NCBI RefSeq assembly: GCF_022024235.1
Contig: NZ_CP091800.1
Location: 23,501-87,500 of the forward strand
Origin: Segatella baroniae B14
GTDB taxonomy: Bacteria > Bacteroidota > Bacteroidia > Bacteroidales > Bacteroidaceae
DNA: 64,000 bases
Direction of reading: 5' to 3'
The notes under the pieces were generated by a model that saw only the letters and a program-made list of their open reading frames with translations, did not search any database and was not told where the DNA came from. Below are positions 38,010-46,231 of the stretch, in pieces (within the stretch, counting starts at the first letter, position 1; the number at the start of each line of letters is the position of its first letter). The translations under genes were made by a program, and so were the position numbers.

Positions 38010-39119
38010 TTACTCATAAAGTTTGATAATTTCTTTAACCACAGGTTTTACCTTGTAGTTGCGGTCGATAAGCAGACCATAGTTGGTACGACCAGGCACA
38101 GGCCAACCATTCAGCCAGCTGCTTCCGTCGTCCACACCCCAAAGCGTTACACGCTTAATATGATCTACATACTTACGATAAATCTTAAAGAATGACAGAT
38201 ACTGCTGATCGAAAGTCTTCTGAGCAGCTTTAGTCAACCCATTTACATATGGATTAAGTTCCTTATTATACTTATAGTTCTGGCTAATCTCTGCACCACC
38301 AAAGCTCTTAGGATTAGGTAGCATATTGACATCGAGTTCTGTAAACTGAACATCTACACCTGCAGCAATGAAAGCCTTGATAGAATTTTCATAATCCTCA
38401 AGATTAGGATAGTTAAAACCGTTATGGCTCTGCATACCTACAGCATCAATACGACATCCTGCAGCTTTCAACTCCTTAACCAGTTTGACTACAGCATTAC
38501 GCTTAGCAGGAATAGACATCGAATAGTCATTATAATACAATTCTGCATCAGGATCTGCCTGATGAGCAAAAATAAATGCAAGCTTGATAAAATCAGGACC
38601 AATGATCTTATAATAAGGAGACTGACGATATTCACCATTATCAAGGATAGCCTCGTTAACGACATCCCAACCCTTGATTTTACCTTTATATCGCTTAACG
38701 ACATTAGTAATGTGATGATACATACGGTCGATGAGCACCTCACGGGTAACTTCTTTACCTTCCTTATCGGTAAACATCCATTTTGGAGCCTGTGAGTGCC
38801 AAACCAAACAGTGGCCATGAACTGTCATCTTATGCTGTTCCGCAAATTTAACCAACTGGTCAGCATCATGCCAATCATAATAATCCTCTTCTGGATGAAT
38901 AATCTCACCTTTCATACAATTTTCAGCGACAACCGAATTAAAATTATCAGTTATAGCATGAACGATTTTGGGATCATGCGTCCAAATCTGATGACTATTA
39001 AGTGCTGTTCCGACCAAGAAGTATTTACCTAAGACATCCTTCATCGTAGGCTGATTTTGAGCAACTGCTGCTATTGGCAGCAACATAAGGCCAAGGCAAA
39101 ATTGTGTTAGCTTTCTCAT
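38010..39119 (-). CDS. xynA: XynA, secreted GH10 endo-1,4-beta-xylanase
   Basis: A 369-residue single-domain GH10 enzyme. Signal peptide ends in AAVAQ; there is no lipobox, so it is probably periplasmic. Barrel landmarks: VAENCMKGE (about 64-72), HGHCLVWHSQ (101-110), acid/base Glu156 in WDVVNEA, nucleophile Glu261 in FTELDV, and a C-terminal TLWGVDDGSSWLNGWP. In contrast to Xyn10C it has no inserted binding module. It lies 31 bases after the symporter gene xynD. Its job is to shorten oligosaccharides delivered by the SusCD pairs. Confidence 0.95.
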   Translation of the reverse strand: MRKLTQFCLGLMLLPIAAVAQNQPTMKDVLGKYFLVGTALNSHQIWTHDPKIVHAITDNFNSVVAENCMKGEIIHPEEDYYDWHDADQLVKFAEQHKMTVHGHCLVWHSQAPKWMFTDKEGKEVTREVLIDRMYHHITNVVKRYKGKIKGWDVVNEAILDNGEYRQSPYYKIIGPDFIKLAFIFAHQADPDAELYYNDYSMSIPAKRNAVVKLVKELKAAGCRIDAVGMQSHNGFNYPNLEDYENSIKAFIAAGVDVQFTELDVNMLPNPKSFGGAEISQNYKYNKELNPYVNGLTKAAQKTFDQQYLSFFKIYRKYVDHIKRVTLWGVDDGSSWLNGWPVPGRTNYGLLIDRNYKVKPVVKEIIKLYE

Positions 39120-39150
39120 TTTTTCTACTATTAATTTATGTATATATAGG

Positions 39151-40548
39151 TTAGTTTTGCTGATTTTTCATTTCTATCGCCCTATTGATTTCGTCTATCT
39201 TCTCATCTGTCAGTTCATACTTTGAAATAATAAACATGGCCAAAAGAAGTAGGGCTGCAGGGATAACACATACCAACCAGAGAATACCCTCTTGAGCTAA
39301 CGGCGTTTGGTTAATACTATCCTTATTATAATGTACATAGTTGAGTACAAAAGGAGCGACCACACTACCGATGGTCATACCTGCTTTGAAGAAAAGACCG
39401 GTAAGTGCATTGACGATACCAGCGATACGCTTGCCACTAGTATATTCTCCAAACGAAATAACCTCTGGAACCAAAGCCCACATATACCCCGTAGCAACAA
39501 TAACACCCGTACTCTTGATAAATTGGGCAATATAGATAAGAATCATACTTGGATGATCCATCTTGGCTACAAAATAAAGGATAGCCATACCAACAATGGC
39601 AACACCAAGAAAAGCATAAAACATATTTTTCTTTCCAATAGCACGCTTAATAGCTGGCACTAATGGCATAAAAATAAATGCAGGAATAGAACCCAGGCCC
39701 ATAAAAGTAGACAATTGGGCTGGAGTGCCATGCAGATTACTATTCATGAAGTATGCACCTGCTGCATTGCCAATACTCATCATAGAGAAGGCTGTGATAA
39801 AGAAAAAGGCGATAACACGAAGTGGACGGTTGCGTACGAACTCAGTTACTAAATCGCTCACCTTAACATCTTCACTGTCTTTAGCATCCATTACCACACG
39901 TTCCTTACACTGTGAGAAACAGAAGAAAAGCAACAAAAGACCCACCACACCATATATCGACATCGTAATAAGCCATGCATGTGGATCTTTTGGCAATGCA
40001 TCACCCTCTGAAACAGCAAAGAACGCAATGAGCAATGGTAGACCAGAACCTACAGCCAAGCCGCCACAGTTAGCCATAAACATACGAACAGATGTAAGTA
40101 CTGTTATCTCATTCGTATCACGAGTAAGCGATGAATTGAGTGCACCATAAGGTACATTAATAAAGGTATACAATAAGGTCATACCAATATACGTAAAATA
40201 CGCATAAAGTAGTGACGGTGCAAAACCATCATAGAAACAAAGGATAGAGAAGCCCGTCAACGGGATACCCACAAACACAAGGTAGGCACGATATTTACCT
40301 AGCTTAGGATTACTTTTATCCACAAGAGTACCGACTACAGGATCCCAGATTACATTAGCAATATTACCGATTAAAAACATAAGGCTCACGTCGGTAGCAT
40401 CAAGTCCATAGATATCGGTATAGAAGAACAGAAGATACATACAGGTTACCTGAAAGATCAAATTCTGTGCTAAGTCGCCCGATCCGAAACCGATGCGCTG
40501 GAGCCAATTCAAATGGTAAAAACCATTCATTTCGCTTGGGTTATTCAT
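39151..40548 (-). CDS. xynD: XynD, GPH-family cation:glycoside/xyloside symporter
   Basis: A 465-residue inner-membrane transporter with about 12 hydrophobic segments. The N terminus RIGFGSGDLAQNLIFQ and the loop WDPVVGTLVDKSNPKLGKYRAYL are the signature of the glycoside-pentoside-hexuronide (GPH) symporter family (MelB-like, including XynB/XylP-type xyloside transporters). It should bring xylo-oligosaccharides or xylobiose into the cytoplasm with Na+ or H+ for the GH43 enzyme XynB. It is 2 bases after xynE, so co-transcribed. Confidence 0.9.
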   Translation of the reverse strand: MNNPSEMNGFYHLNWLQRIGFGSGDLAQNLIFQVTCMYLLFFYTDIYGLDATDVSLMFLIGNIANVIWDPVVGTLVDKSNPKLGKYRAYLVFVGIPLTGFSILCFYDGFAPSLLYAYFTYIGMTLLYTFINVPYGALNSSLTRDTNEITVLTSVRMFMANCGGLAVGSGLPLLIAFFAVSEGDALPKDPHAWLITMSIYGVVGLLLLFFCFSQCKERVVMDAKDSEDVKVSDLVTEFVRNRPLRVIAFFFITAFSMMSIGNAAGAYFMNSNLHGTPAQLSTFMGLGSIPAFIFMPLVPAIKRAIGKKNMFYAFLGVAIVGMAILYFVAKMDHPSMILIYIAQFIKSTGVIVATGYMWALVPEVISFGEYTSGKRIAGIVNALTGLFFKAGMTIGSVVAPFVLNYVHYNKDSINQTPLAQEGILWLVCVIPAALLLLAMFIISKYELTDEKIDEINRAIEMKNQQN

Positions 40549-40550
40549 GA

Positions 40551-41735
40551 TTATTTGTTTTTAAGATTTTTAAAAAAAGATGCTGCAAATTCTCCCATAA
40601 CACGATATCCTTCAGGATTCAAATGAAGTCCGTCTTCAGAATAAGCAGGCAGCAACTGCTGTTCATCCTTCGGATCACGTACAGCCTTATCGAAATCGAT
40701 AACACCATCAAAGACATCCGTCTGACGAATCCATTCATTTACTGTTTGGCGGATAGCCTCATGCCACAGTGAATACCAGCCGTTACCTTTAGTAGGAGTA
40801 ATCGTTGCTCCATATACCTTAAGTCCCTTTGCCTTAGCACGCGAGGCAAGCACTCGATAAGAAGCAATAAGCGTATCAGCAACATGTTCGTAATTTTTGT
40901 TACTTATACCTATATCATTAGTACCTTCAAAGATAACCACGCTACTGATACCCTGCTGAGAAAGAATATCTCGGTCGAATCGTTTCAATGCAGGTTCACT
41001 TATACCATATTCTACGACACAGTTACCGCCAATACCGAGATTGAGTACACCTGTTTCACCATTCAATGCCTCGGCCATTCTATCGGGCCAACGGTTTTGG
41101 GCATTAGTTGTTGTACCACGTCCATCAGTAATACTATTACCCAAGATAGCAATAGCATCCTGCTTATCACTCTTTGTTTCAAGTGTTGCCATGGTATACC
41201 AATGGTCAAGTTTCTCCTCTGTCTTAAAAGTCTGTTTTGGAGAAACCATACCCTGAGCGATATAAGAAGTTGTTCGAGACCCACGATGTGAAGTCATATG
41301 TTCAGGCACCTGATTGCCGTAACATATGGTTACCGCAACTCTAGAGAGTTTAGGAATATTCATCTTAAAGGCATCAGTATAAAGGGCTTTACCCTTTTCA
41401 ATAGTAAAGCTGTGTTTTCCTTTCACTCGAAGCACAACACTCGTGTTTTTCTGAATAGCCGAGGAGTCATCAACCAGGGACAGATAAATTTGGCGAATTT
41501 CGACAGGAACTTCACTAAACTCGTTAGAGAGTTTCATACGAAATGTATTACCTGCTATCGAAGTACGGATAACCTGTCGAATGGTACGATTGGCCAAAGA
41601 TGTTTTTGGCAGGTCATTTCCCCCAGCCCATTCGCTGGCAGAAGCCCACGTGCCCACCCAACTTGTGTTTTGCGCTATAGCTGGACAGGCACAGGCTAAG
41701 AATAACAACTTAACTAATAATCTACGTGTATTCAT
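40551..41735 (-). CDS. xynE: XynE, SGNH-type secreted esterase (probable acetylxylan esterase)
   Basis: A 394-residue secreted protein (leader ending ACPAIAQ). An N-terminal beta-sandwich of about 180 residues precedes the SGNH hydrolase domain. Block I is AILGNSITDG with nucleophile Ser (GNS instead of the usual GDS); block III is EGTNDIG; block V is DGLHLNPEGY with catalytic Asp and His. Family esterases of this kind remove acyl groups from plant polysaccharides; the xylan context suggests acetyl groups on xylo-oligosaccharides. First gene of the operon, divergent from xynF. Confidence 0.85.
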   Translation of the reverse strand: MNTRRLLVKLLFLACACPAIAQNTSWVGTWASASEWAGGNDLPKTSLANRTIRQVIRTSIAGNTFRMKLSNEFSEVPVEIRQIYLSLVDDSSAIQKNTSVVLRVKGKHSFTIEKGKALYTDAFKMNIPKLSRVAVTICYGNQVPEHMTSHRGSRTTSYIAQGMVSPKQTFKTEEKLDHWYTMATLETKSDKQDAIAILGNSITDGRGTTTNAQNRWPDRMAEALNGETGVLNLGIGGNCVVEYGISEPALKRFDRDILSQQGISSVVIFEGTNDIGISNKNYEHVADTLIASYRVLASRAKAKGLKVYGATITPTKGNGWYSLWHEAIRQTVNEWIRQTDVFDGVIDFDKAVRDPKDEQQLLPAYSEDGLHLNPEGYRVMGEFAASFFKNLKNK

Positions 41736-41798
41736 TTTGTTTAGGTTTTTTCGTCATTGGCGTCATCATATGATAACACTTGTAATTATTTATCGATG

Positions 41799-41806
41799 CA
41801 AAAATA
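41799..41806 (-). promoter_or_regulatory. -7 box of the xynE-xynD-xynA-xynB operon
   Basis: Minus strand TATTTTTG about 64 bases before the xynE ATG. Confidence 0.6.
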
Positions 41807-41830
41807 AGTATTTCTCTACAAAAATCATTT

Positions 41831-41900
41831 GCGATACGTTTCTATTGCTTTATCATTTGTTTCATTGATACCTTGAAAAGGTGTAAAAGAAACGTTTTGC
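41831..41900. promoter_or_regulatory. Inverted repeat between the divergent xynE and xynF promoters
   Basis: GCGATACGTTTCT (41831-41843) and AGAAACGTTTTGC (41888-41900) are imperfect inverted copies. Their ACGTTTC core resembles ACGTTAC upstream of xusA and the CE6-GH43 gene. Candidate regulator site, by inference. Confidence 0.35.
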
Positions 41901-41967
41901 AAAGTTTTAGATACAAATAACAAAATATCGCTATATACAGATAACCTAAAATTTACAAAATTATCCC

Positions 41968-41975
41968 TACCTTTG
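41968..41975 (+). promoter_or_regulatory. -7 box of xynF
   Basis: TACCTTTG, fitting TAnnTTTG, 24 bases before the ATG at 42000. It also overlaps the alternative upstream ATG at 41973, which argues for the start at 42000. Confidence 0.65.
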
Positions 41976-41999
41976 CACTATCACTTTAAACAATCTAAA

Positions 42000-43889
42000 A
42001 TGAAAAAGACATTAGTTCTTATTATTACCTTGATATTATGTCTTGGTGCATCGGCAGAAGATGGTCATCAACTCTGGCTACGCTATCAGCAGACACATGC
42101 ACAAGTGAACGCTCCCCAAGGTGGAGAAATACTGAATACAGCTTGTCGTGAACTGCGAAATTACTGGCTAGGCCAAGCGATAAATCTGCAATTGGTTAGC
42201 CAGAATATTGTCGCTCCTGAAGGATATACCTTCGATGGAAAGACCTTGAAAGCCTCAACAGAGTCTGGTCTACTCTATGGTGCCTATGCCTTGTTGCGCG
42301 AGCAAACTGTGCGAGGTACGGCTAAGGGTATAATACTGAAGAGTACACCTAAAAGTAAGTATCGTATACTTAACCACTGGGATAATCTCGACGGAAGTAT
42401 CGAACGAGGTTATGCAGGAAAGAGTATTTTTTGGAATTCTCCTATCAAAGGTGAGGCATATGATACACGTCTAAAAGAATATGCTCGCGCCAATGCTTCG
42501 GTAGGTATCAACGGCACTGTACTCGATAATGTAAACGCATCACCTAAAATGCTTACACATACCTATCTCGACAGTGTTGCACACATTGCCAATATACTCC
42601 GTCCTTATGGTTTACGCGTATACCTATCGGTCAATTTTGGTACTCCAAAAGCACTCGGTGCTACCAATACTGCAGACCCACTCAATAAACGTGTGATAAG
42701 CTGGTGGAACAAGAAGGCTAAAGAAATCTATAAATTAATACCAGACTTTGGAGGATTCTGCGTAAAGGCTAATTCAGAAGGTCAACCTGGACCATTCGAC
42801 TATGGCCGCACTCATGCACAGGGTGCCAATATGCTTGCCGATGCACTGAAACCTTATGGTGGACTTGTATTCTGGCGTAGTTTTGTATATGGATCTAAAC
42901 ATAAAGGTGAAGACCGTGTAAAACAAGCCGTCAGCGAGTTTGCAGATCTCGACGGTACTTTCAGAGAAAACGTTATATTACAAAGCAAAAATGGTCCGCT
43001 TGATTTTCAACCACGTGAACCCTATGCTCCCATCTTCGACCAAATGCATCGTACAACACAGGCCGTCGAACTACAGATTACACAGGAATACTTAGGTCAC
43101 GATAAGCATTTGGTATATCTTGCTCCTATGTGGCAAGAGTTTTTCTCTTTTGTTTCAGTAAACAGATTGAAAGGTGTAGTCGGTGTGGCCAATATCGGTG
43201 ATCATATTAACTGGTGTGGTCATCCATTCGCCCAAAGTAATTGGTATGCCTTCGGCCGACTAGCTTGGGATGCATCACTCAATTCTAAAACTATTGGCGA
43301 AGAATGGCTGATACAGACTTATACTGACAAATATCAGTTTGTCGCCCCTGTACTAGATATGATGCTTAGCTCTCGCGAAGCATGTGTAGACTATATGGAA
43401 CCATTAGGTCTGCATCATATCATGGCCTTTGACCATCACTATGGTCCGGAGCCAGACGGATTTATCGCTAGTTATCCTATCGAATGGTGCCCGGTATACT
43501 ATCATAAGGCTGATGCTCATGGCTTAGGCTTCGAACGAAGCAGCAAGGGCACCAATGCCACTGCCCAATATCCTGAACCTTATCGTTCACTGTACGACAA
43601 TCTCGCTACCTGTCCACCAGAATATTTATTATGGTTCCACCATGTAGCCTGGAACTATCGTATGCCGAGTGGACGTACCATGTGGCAGGAGCTCAATGCA
43701 CATTATAATAAAGGTGTAAAAACTGTACAGAATTACGAAAACTTGTGGCAACAGATGAAGCCTTACATTGACGAAGCTAGATGGCAGCACACCGCTAATC
43801 TACTCCACCTGCAAGAACAAAATGCAGAACTTTGGCGAAATACCTGTTTAAAGTACTTCGCAACCTTCTCTAAAATGCCTATAGAATAA
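42000..43889 (+). CDS. xynF: XynF, GH67 alpha-glucuronidase
   Basis: About 629 residues from the ATG at 42000, which gives a clean signal peptide (MKKTLVLIITLILCLGASAE). An ATG at 41973 would add nine residues but overlaps the promoter. The protein follows the GH67 plan: N-terminal domain, then a barrel with NHWDNLDGSIERGYAGKSIFW, NGTVLDNVNA, GFCVKANSEGQPGPFDYGRTHAQGAN, and a C-terminal helical region with GRLAWD and MPSGRTMWQELNAHY. GH67 enzymes remove 4-O-methyl-glucuronic acid from the ends of xylo-oligosaccharides. Probably periplasmic. It is alone on its strand, facing away from the xynE operon. Confidence 0.93.
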   Translation: MKKTLVLIITLILCLGASAEDGHQLWLRYQQTHAQVNAPQGGEILNTACRELRNYWLGQAINLQLVSQNIVAPEGYTFDGKTLKASTESGLLYGAYALLREQTVRGTAKGIILKSTPKSKYRILNHWDNLDGSIERGYAGKSIFWNSPIKGEAYDTRLKEYARANASVGINGTVLDNVNASPKMLTHTYLDSVAHIANILRPYGLRVYLSVNFGTPKALGATNTADPLNKRVISWWNKKAKEIYKLIPDFGGFCVKANSEGQPGPFDYGRTHAQGANMLADALKPYGGLVFWRSFVYGSKHKGEDRVKQAVSEFADLDGTFRENVILQSKNGPLDFQPREPYAPIFDQMHRTTQAVELQITQEYLGHDKHLVYLAPMWQEFFSFVSVNRLKGVVGVANIGDHINWCGHPFAQSNWYAFGRLAWDASLNSKTIGEEWLIQTYTDKYQFVAPVLDMMLSSREACVDYMEPLGLHHIMAFDHHYGPEPDGFIASYPIEWCPVYYHKADAHGLGFERSSKGTNATAQYPEPYRSLYDNLATCPPEYLLWFHHVAWNYRMPSGRTMWQELNAHYNKGVKTVQNYENLWQQMKPYIDEARWQHTANLLHLQEQNAELWRNTCLKYFATFSKMPIE

Positions 43890-44386
43890 AGGAATTTAAA
43901 AGAATAAAGCCATTTAAAAGTGTGATAAGAGGAACAGGAATTTCTTGAGAAGCAAGAGACTGAAATTCATAATCGTACATATTGTTGATACTGTCCCTGA
44001 ATTTGTAGTCTCCAGTATCCAAAGATTTTCCTGTTTCTTCGCATTGCTATCAAATGGTATCACCCGTTTGATACTATTCATTAGTTAGCTAATATCTTAT
44101 TCATATATCATCTCACCTTCAGAAAGCCATACCAGCCATCATTTTCTATCGAGCTGCAACCTCGTAGTCGGCATCTAAATAAAGAACTTGATAAAATTGA
44201 GTAAACATATAGAGATAGATACCTTACCCATGCGCTTTCATAAATCTTTCACACGATCATAAAGCAAAACTATCTATGAACTATCCTGTATAAGCATAGC
44301 CATTCTTATAGAATTTGTGCTATGATATCTCATACAAATGTATGACATAATACATGTAAAAGCAAGTGGATTCTTATATTACAAAA
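43890..44386. other. Intergenic stretch with no supported gene
   Basis: No frame longer than about 35 codons gives recognisable sequence, and no tRNA or rRNA fold is seen. Some minus-strand stretches look like worn coding sequence but I cannot name them. No xynF terminator is obvious. Confidence 0.4.
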
Positions 44387-44416
44387 AAAATGCCCGGAAT
44401 CACTTCCGAGCATTTT
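44387..44416 (-). terminator. Terminator hairpin of the candidate small RNA
   Basis: AAAATGC/GCATTTT and CGGAA/TTCCG stems with one mismatch and a 4-base loop, followed on the minus strand by a T tract. Weaker T tract on the plus strand. Confidence 0.75.
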
Positions 44417-44570
44417 GTTATCTTGTGATTTATTAATTCAAAGTAAATGCGAAGTTTCGCATGTTTTGTTATCCTTTGTCGCTACAAATTGTAATCACAA
44501 TCTTTAAACCTAATAATAACCTAATAACTAAAAACCTAAACAATCTAATAACCTAATAACTTATTTTTGA
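44387..44570 (-). ncRNA. Candidate small RNA with its own promoter and terminator
   Basis: On the minus strand a full promoter (TTG at 44604-44606, 20 bases, TATCTTTG at 44576-44583) is followed by about 180 bases ending in an intrinsic terminator. The transcript would begin with several GTTATTAGG repeats, then a perfect hairpin ATGCGAA-GT/AC-TTCGCAT (44447-44462), then the terminator hairpin (44387-44416) with eight Ts. The hairpin includes the start of a 9-codon frame (MRNFAFTLN), which may be a leader peptide or chance. No minus-strand gene follows before the terminator, so it would be a free RNA. Confidence 0.5.
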
Positions 44571-44575
44571 TGTTG

Positions 44576-44606
44576 CAAAGATACGGCAACTTTTTATATT
44601 CCACAA
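44576..44606 (-). promoter_or_regulatory. Promoter of the candidate small RNA
   Basis: -33 TTG and -7 TATCTTTG on the minus strand with 20 bases between, the normal Bacteroidetes spacing. Confidence 0.6.
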
Positions 44607-44643
44607 CTTTTTTACTTTAAAATGCTGTTTTTCAGCTCAATTC

Positions 44644-44657
44644 TTGATTTTAATCAA
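44644..44657. promoter_or_regulatory. Perfect FNR-type box (TTGAT-N4-ATCAA)
   Basis: TTGATTTTAATCAA, within an almost perfect 20-base dyad (44641-44660), lies between the divergent small-RNA and hemN promoters. It matches the CRP/FNR-family consensus. Its centre is about 80 bases upstream of the presumed small-RNA start and about 143 upstream of the presumed hemN start. A second dyad GTGTG-CGTA-CACAC follows at 44664-44677. Confidence 0.6.
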
Positions 44658-44757
44658 GAAAATGTGTGCGTACACACCTAATAAGAACCGTCTTTTAAAA
44701 ACCCTTAACATTTGTAACCCTATCACCTTTAATTTATAAAAACCTCATAAATAAGGA

Positions 44758-44788
44758 TTGTAGTATACCCAAGAAAGTTGTAAATTTG
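44758..44788 (+). promoter_or_regulatory. Promoter of hemN-hemG
   Basis: TTG at 44758-44760 and TAAATTTG at 44781-44788, spaced by 20 bases. The leader to the ATG at 44870 is about 75 bases. Confidence 0.6.
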
Positions 44789-44869
44789 CAGTCGTATTTG
44801 GAGTTGTATGCTAGGACATCAACTCATCATCACTATTCATACAAAAACAGGTAAAAGATTAAATAGATA

Positions 44870-46231
44870 ATGATACCAGCAAATAAATATAACGTATCTG
44901 TGCCTCGTTATACAAGCTACCCACCAGCCAACTATTTTGAGCCGATGGACAGTACCAGCTATCTGAAGGCAATAGAAGATTCAAATCAAGTAGGCAGTAA
45001 AAAACTGTCTTTTTATTTTCATTTTCCATTTTGTCGTAGACTATGTCATTATTGTGGATGCAATTCATATATGATGCCACAAGACAAAAGTCAAGTAGCT
45101 CGCTATGTCGATGCTTTGCATCATGAGATAGACCTTGTTGCTAAACATCTAGACCCTACCCGCCCTATCAGTCAGATTCATTATGGCGGTGGTAGTCCTT
45201 CGGTGCTACCGACTAGCATATTACAGGAACTTAACGAGCACATACTATCGCTCTTTCCAAAAATAGAAAAACCCGAGATTGCTATCGAATGTCATCCTGG
45301 TTATCTCTCTGCAGCAGACTGGGAAGCTTTGTGCAACAGCCACTTTACCCGATTCAGTATCGGAGTACAGGATACAGACGAAAAGGTACTCAAAGCTGTA
45401 GGTCGTACACCGTCACAGATGCCGATACCTGAGATTGTATCGATATTACATGCACATGGTGCAACAGTTAATACAGACTTTCTCTATGGTCTTCCTTATC
45501 AGACACCTGATACGTTTGTACAAGACATACAGAAGACCATTGAAGTTCGTCCTGAACGTCTGGTAACATTTAGCTATGGTCATGTGCCATGGGTCTTCAA
45601 GCGTCAACAAGTTCTCGAGAAGATAGGCTTACCGCAACCTGAAGTAAAACAACAGATGTACGACAAGGCTGCCCAAATGTTGCATGAAGCGGGGTATCAA
45701 AGTATCGGGTTAGATCACTTTGTTCTACCTGAAGACGAACTCTATCAAGCACTGCAAAACGGTCAGCTATACCGCAATTTCCAAGGTTACTGTACTCGTC
45801 GTACCACAGGACAGGTATACGCATTCGGTGTAACCGGTATCAGTCAGCTCGACTCTTTCTATGCACAGAATACCAAAAGCATCGAAGAATATCTGGTAGC
45901 AACCGAAAACGACACGTTGTCTACAGCTAAGGGCTATCAGCTTACACCTGAACAGCGCATCGTAAAAGAGGTTATCGAACGACTAATGTGTAATTATCGC
46001 ATACAATGGGCTCATATAGCCAAAGATCTCGGTATTACTATTGAACAGGTTAAAGCAGCCCTGCACTATGATGCCGTCCAACTGCAAGAGATGGCAGATG
46101 ACGGTATCATGAACTTGACCCATGAGGGTATTACTATGACTACCGAAGGGCATCCATTTGTACGCAACGTGGCCGCTGCTCTTGATCCACTCATGGTACA
46201 CACTGACAAAAAATTTTCGAAACCAATTTAA
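44870..46231 (+). CDS. hemN: HemN-type oxygen-independent coproporphyrinogen III oxidase
   Basis: A 453-residue radical-SAM enzyme that decarboxylates coproporphyrinogen III to protoporphyrinogen IX without oxygen. The Fe-S/SAM cluster motif C-x3-C-x2-C is at Cys55, Cys59, Cys62 (FCRRLCHYCGCN). The N terminus VPRYTSYPPA, IHYGGGSPS and FSIGVQDTDEKVLKAVGR are typical of true HemN rather than HemW. The C-terminal winged-helix-like HemN domain runs from about 365. It is directly followed by hemG with no gap, so both make haem together. An FNR-type box lies upstream, fitting oxygen control. Confidence 0.95.
   Translation: MIPANKYNVSVPRYTSYPPANYFEPMDSTSYLKAIEDSNQVGSKKLSFYFHFPFCRRLCHYCGCNSYMMPQDKSQVARYVDALHHEIDLVAKHLDPTRPISQIHYGGGSPSVLPTSILQELNEHILSLFPKIEKPEIAIECHPGYLSAADWEALCNSHFTRFSIGVQDTDEKVLKAVGRTPSQMPIPEIVSILHAHGATVNTDFLYGLPYQTPDTFVQDIQKTIEVRPERLVTFSYGHVPWVFKRQQVLEKIGLPQPEVKQQMYDKAAQMLHEAGYQSIGLDHFVLPEDELYQALQNGQLYRNFQGYCTRRTTGQVYAFGVTGISQLDSFYAQNTKSIEEYLVATENDTLSTAKGYQLTPEQRIVKEVIERLMCNYRIQWAHIAKDLGITIEQVKAALHYDAVQLQEMADDGIMNLTHEGITMTTEGHPFVRNVAAALDPLMVHTDKKFSKPI

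Noticed and set aside
44447..44462. Nine-codon leader peptide (MRNFAFTLN) acting as an attenuator
   Set aside because: No minus-strand gene follows the terminator, so attenuation has no target here; kept only as a remark on the candidate RNA.
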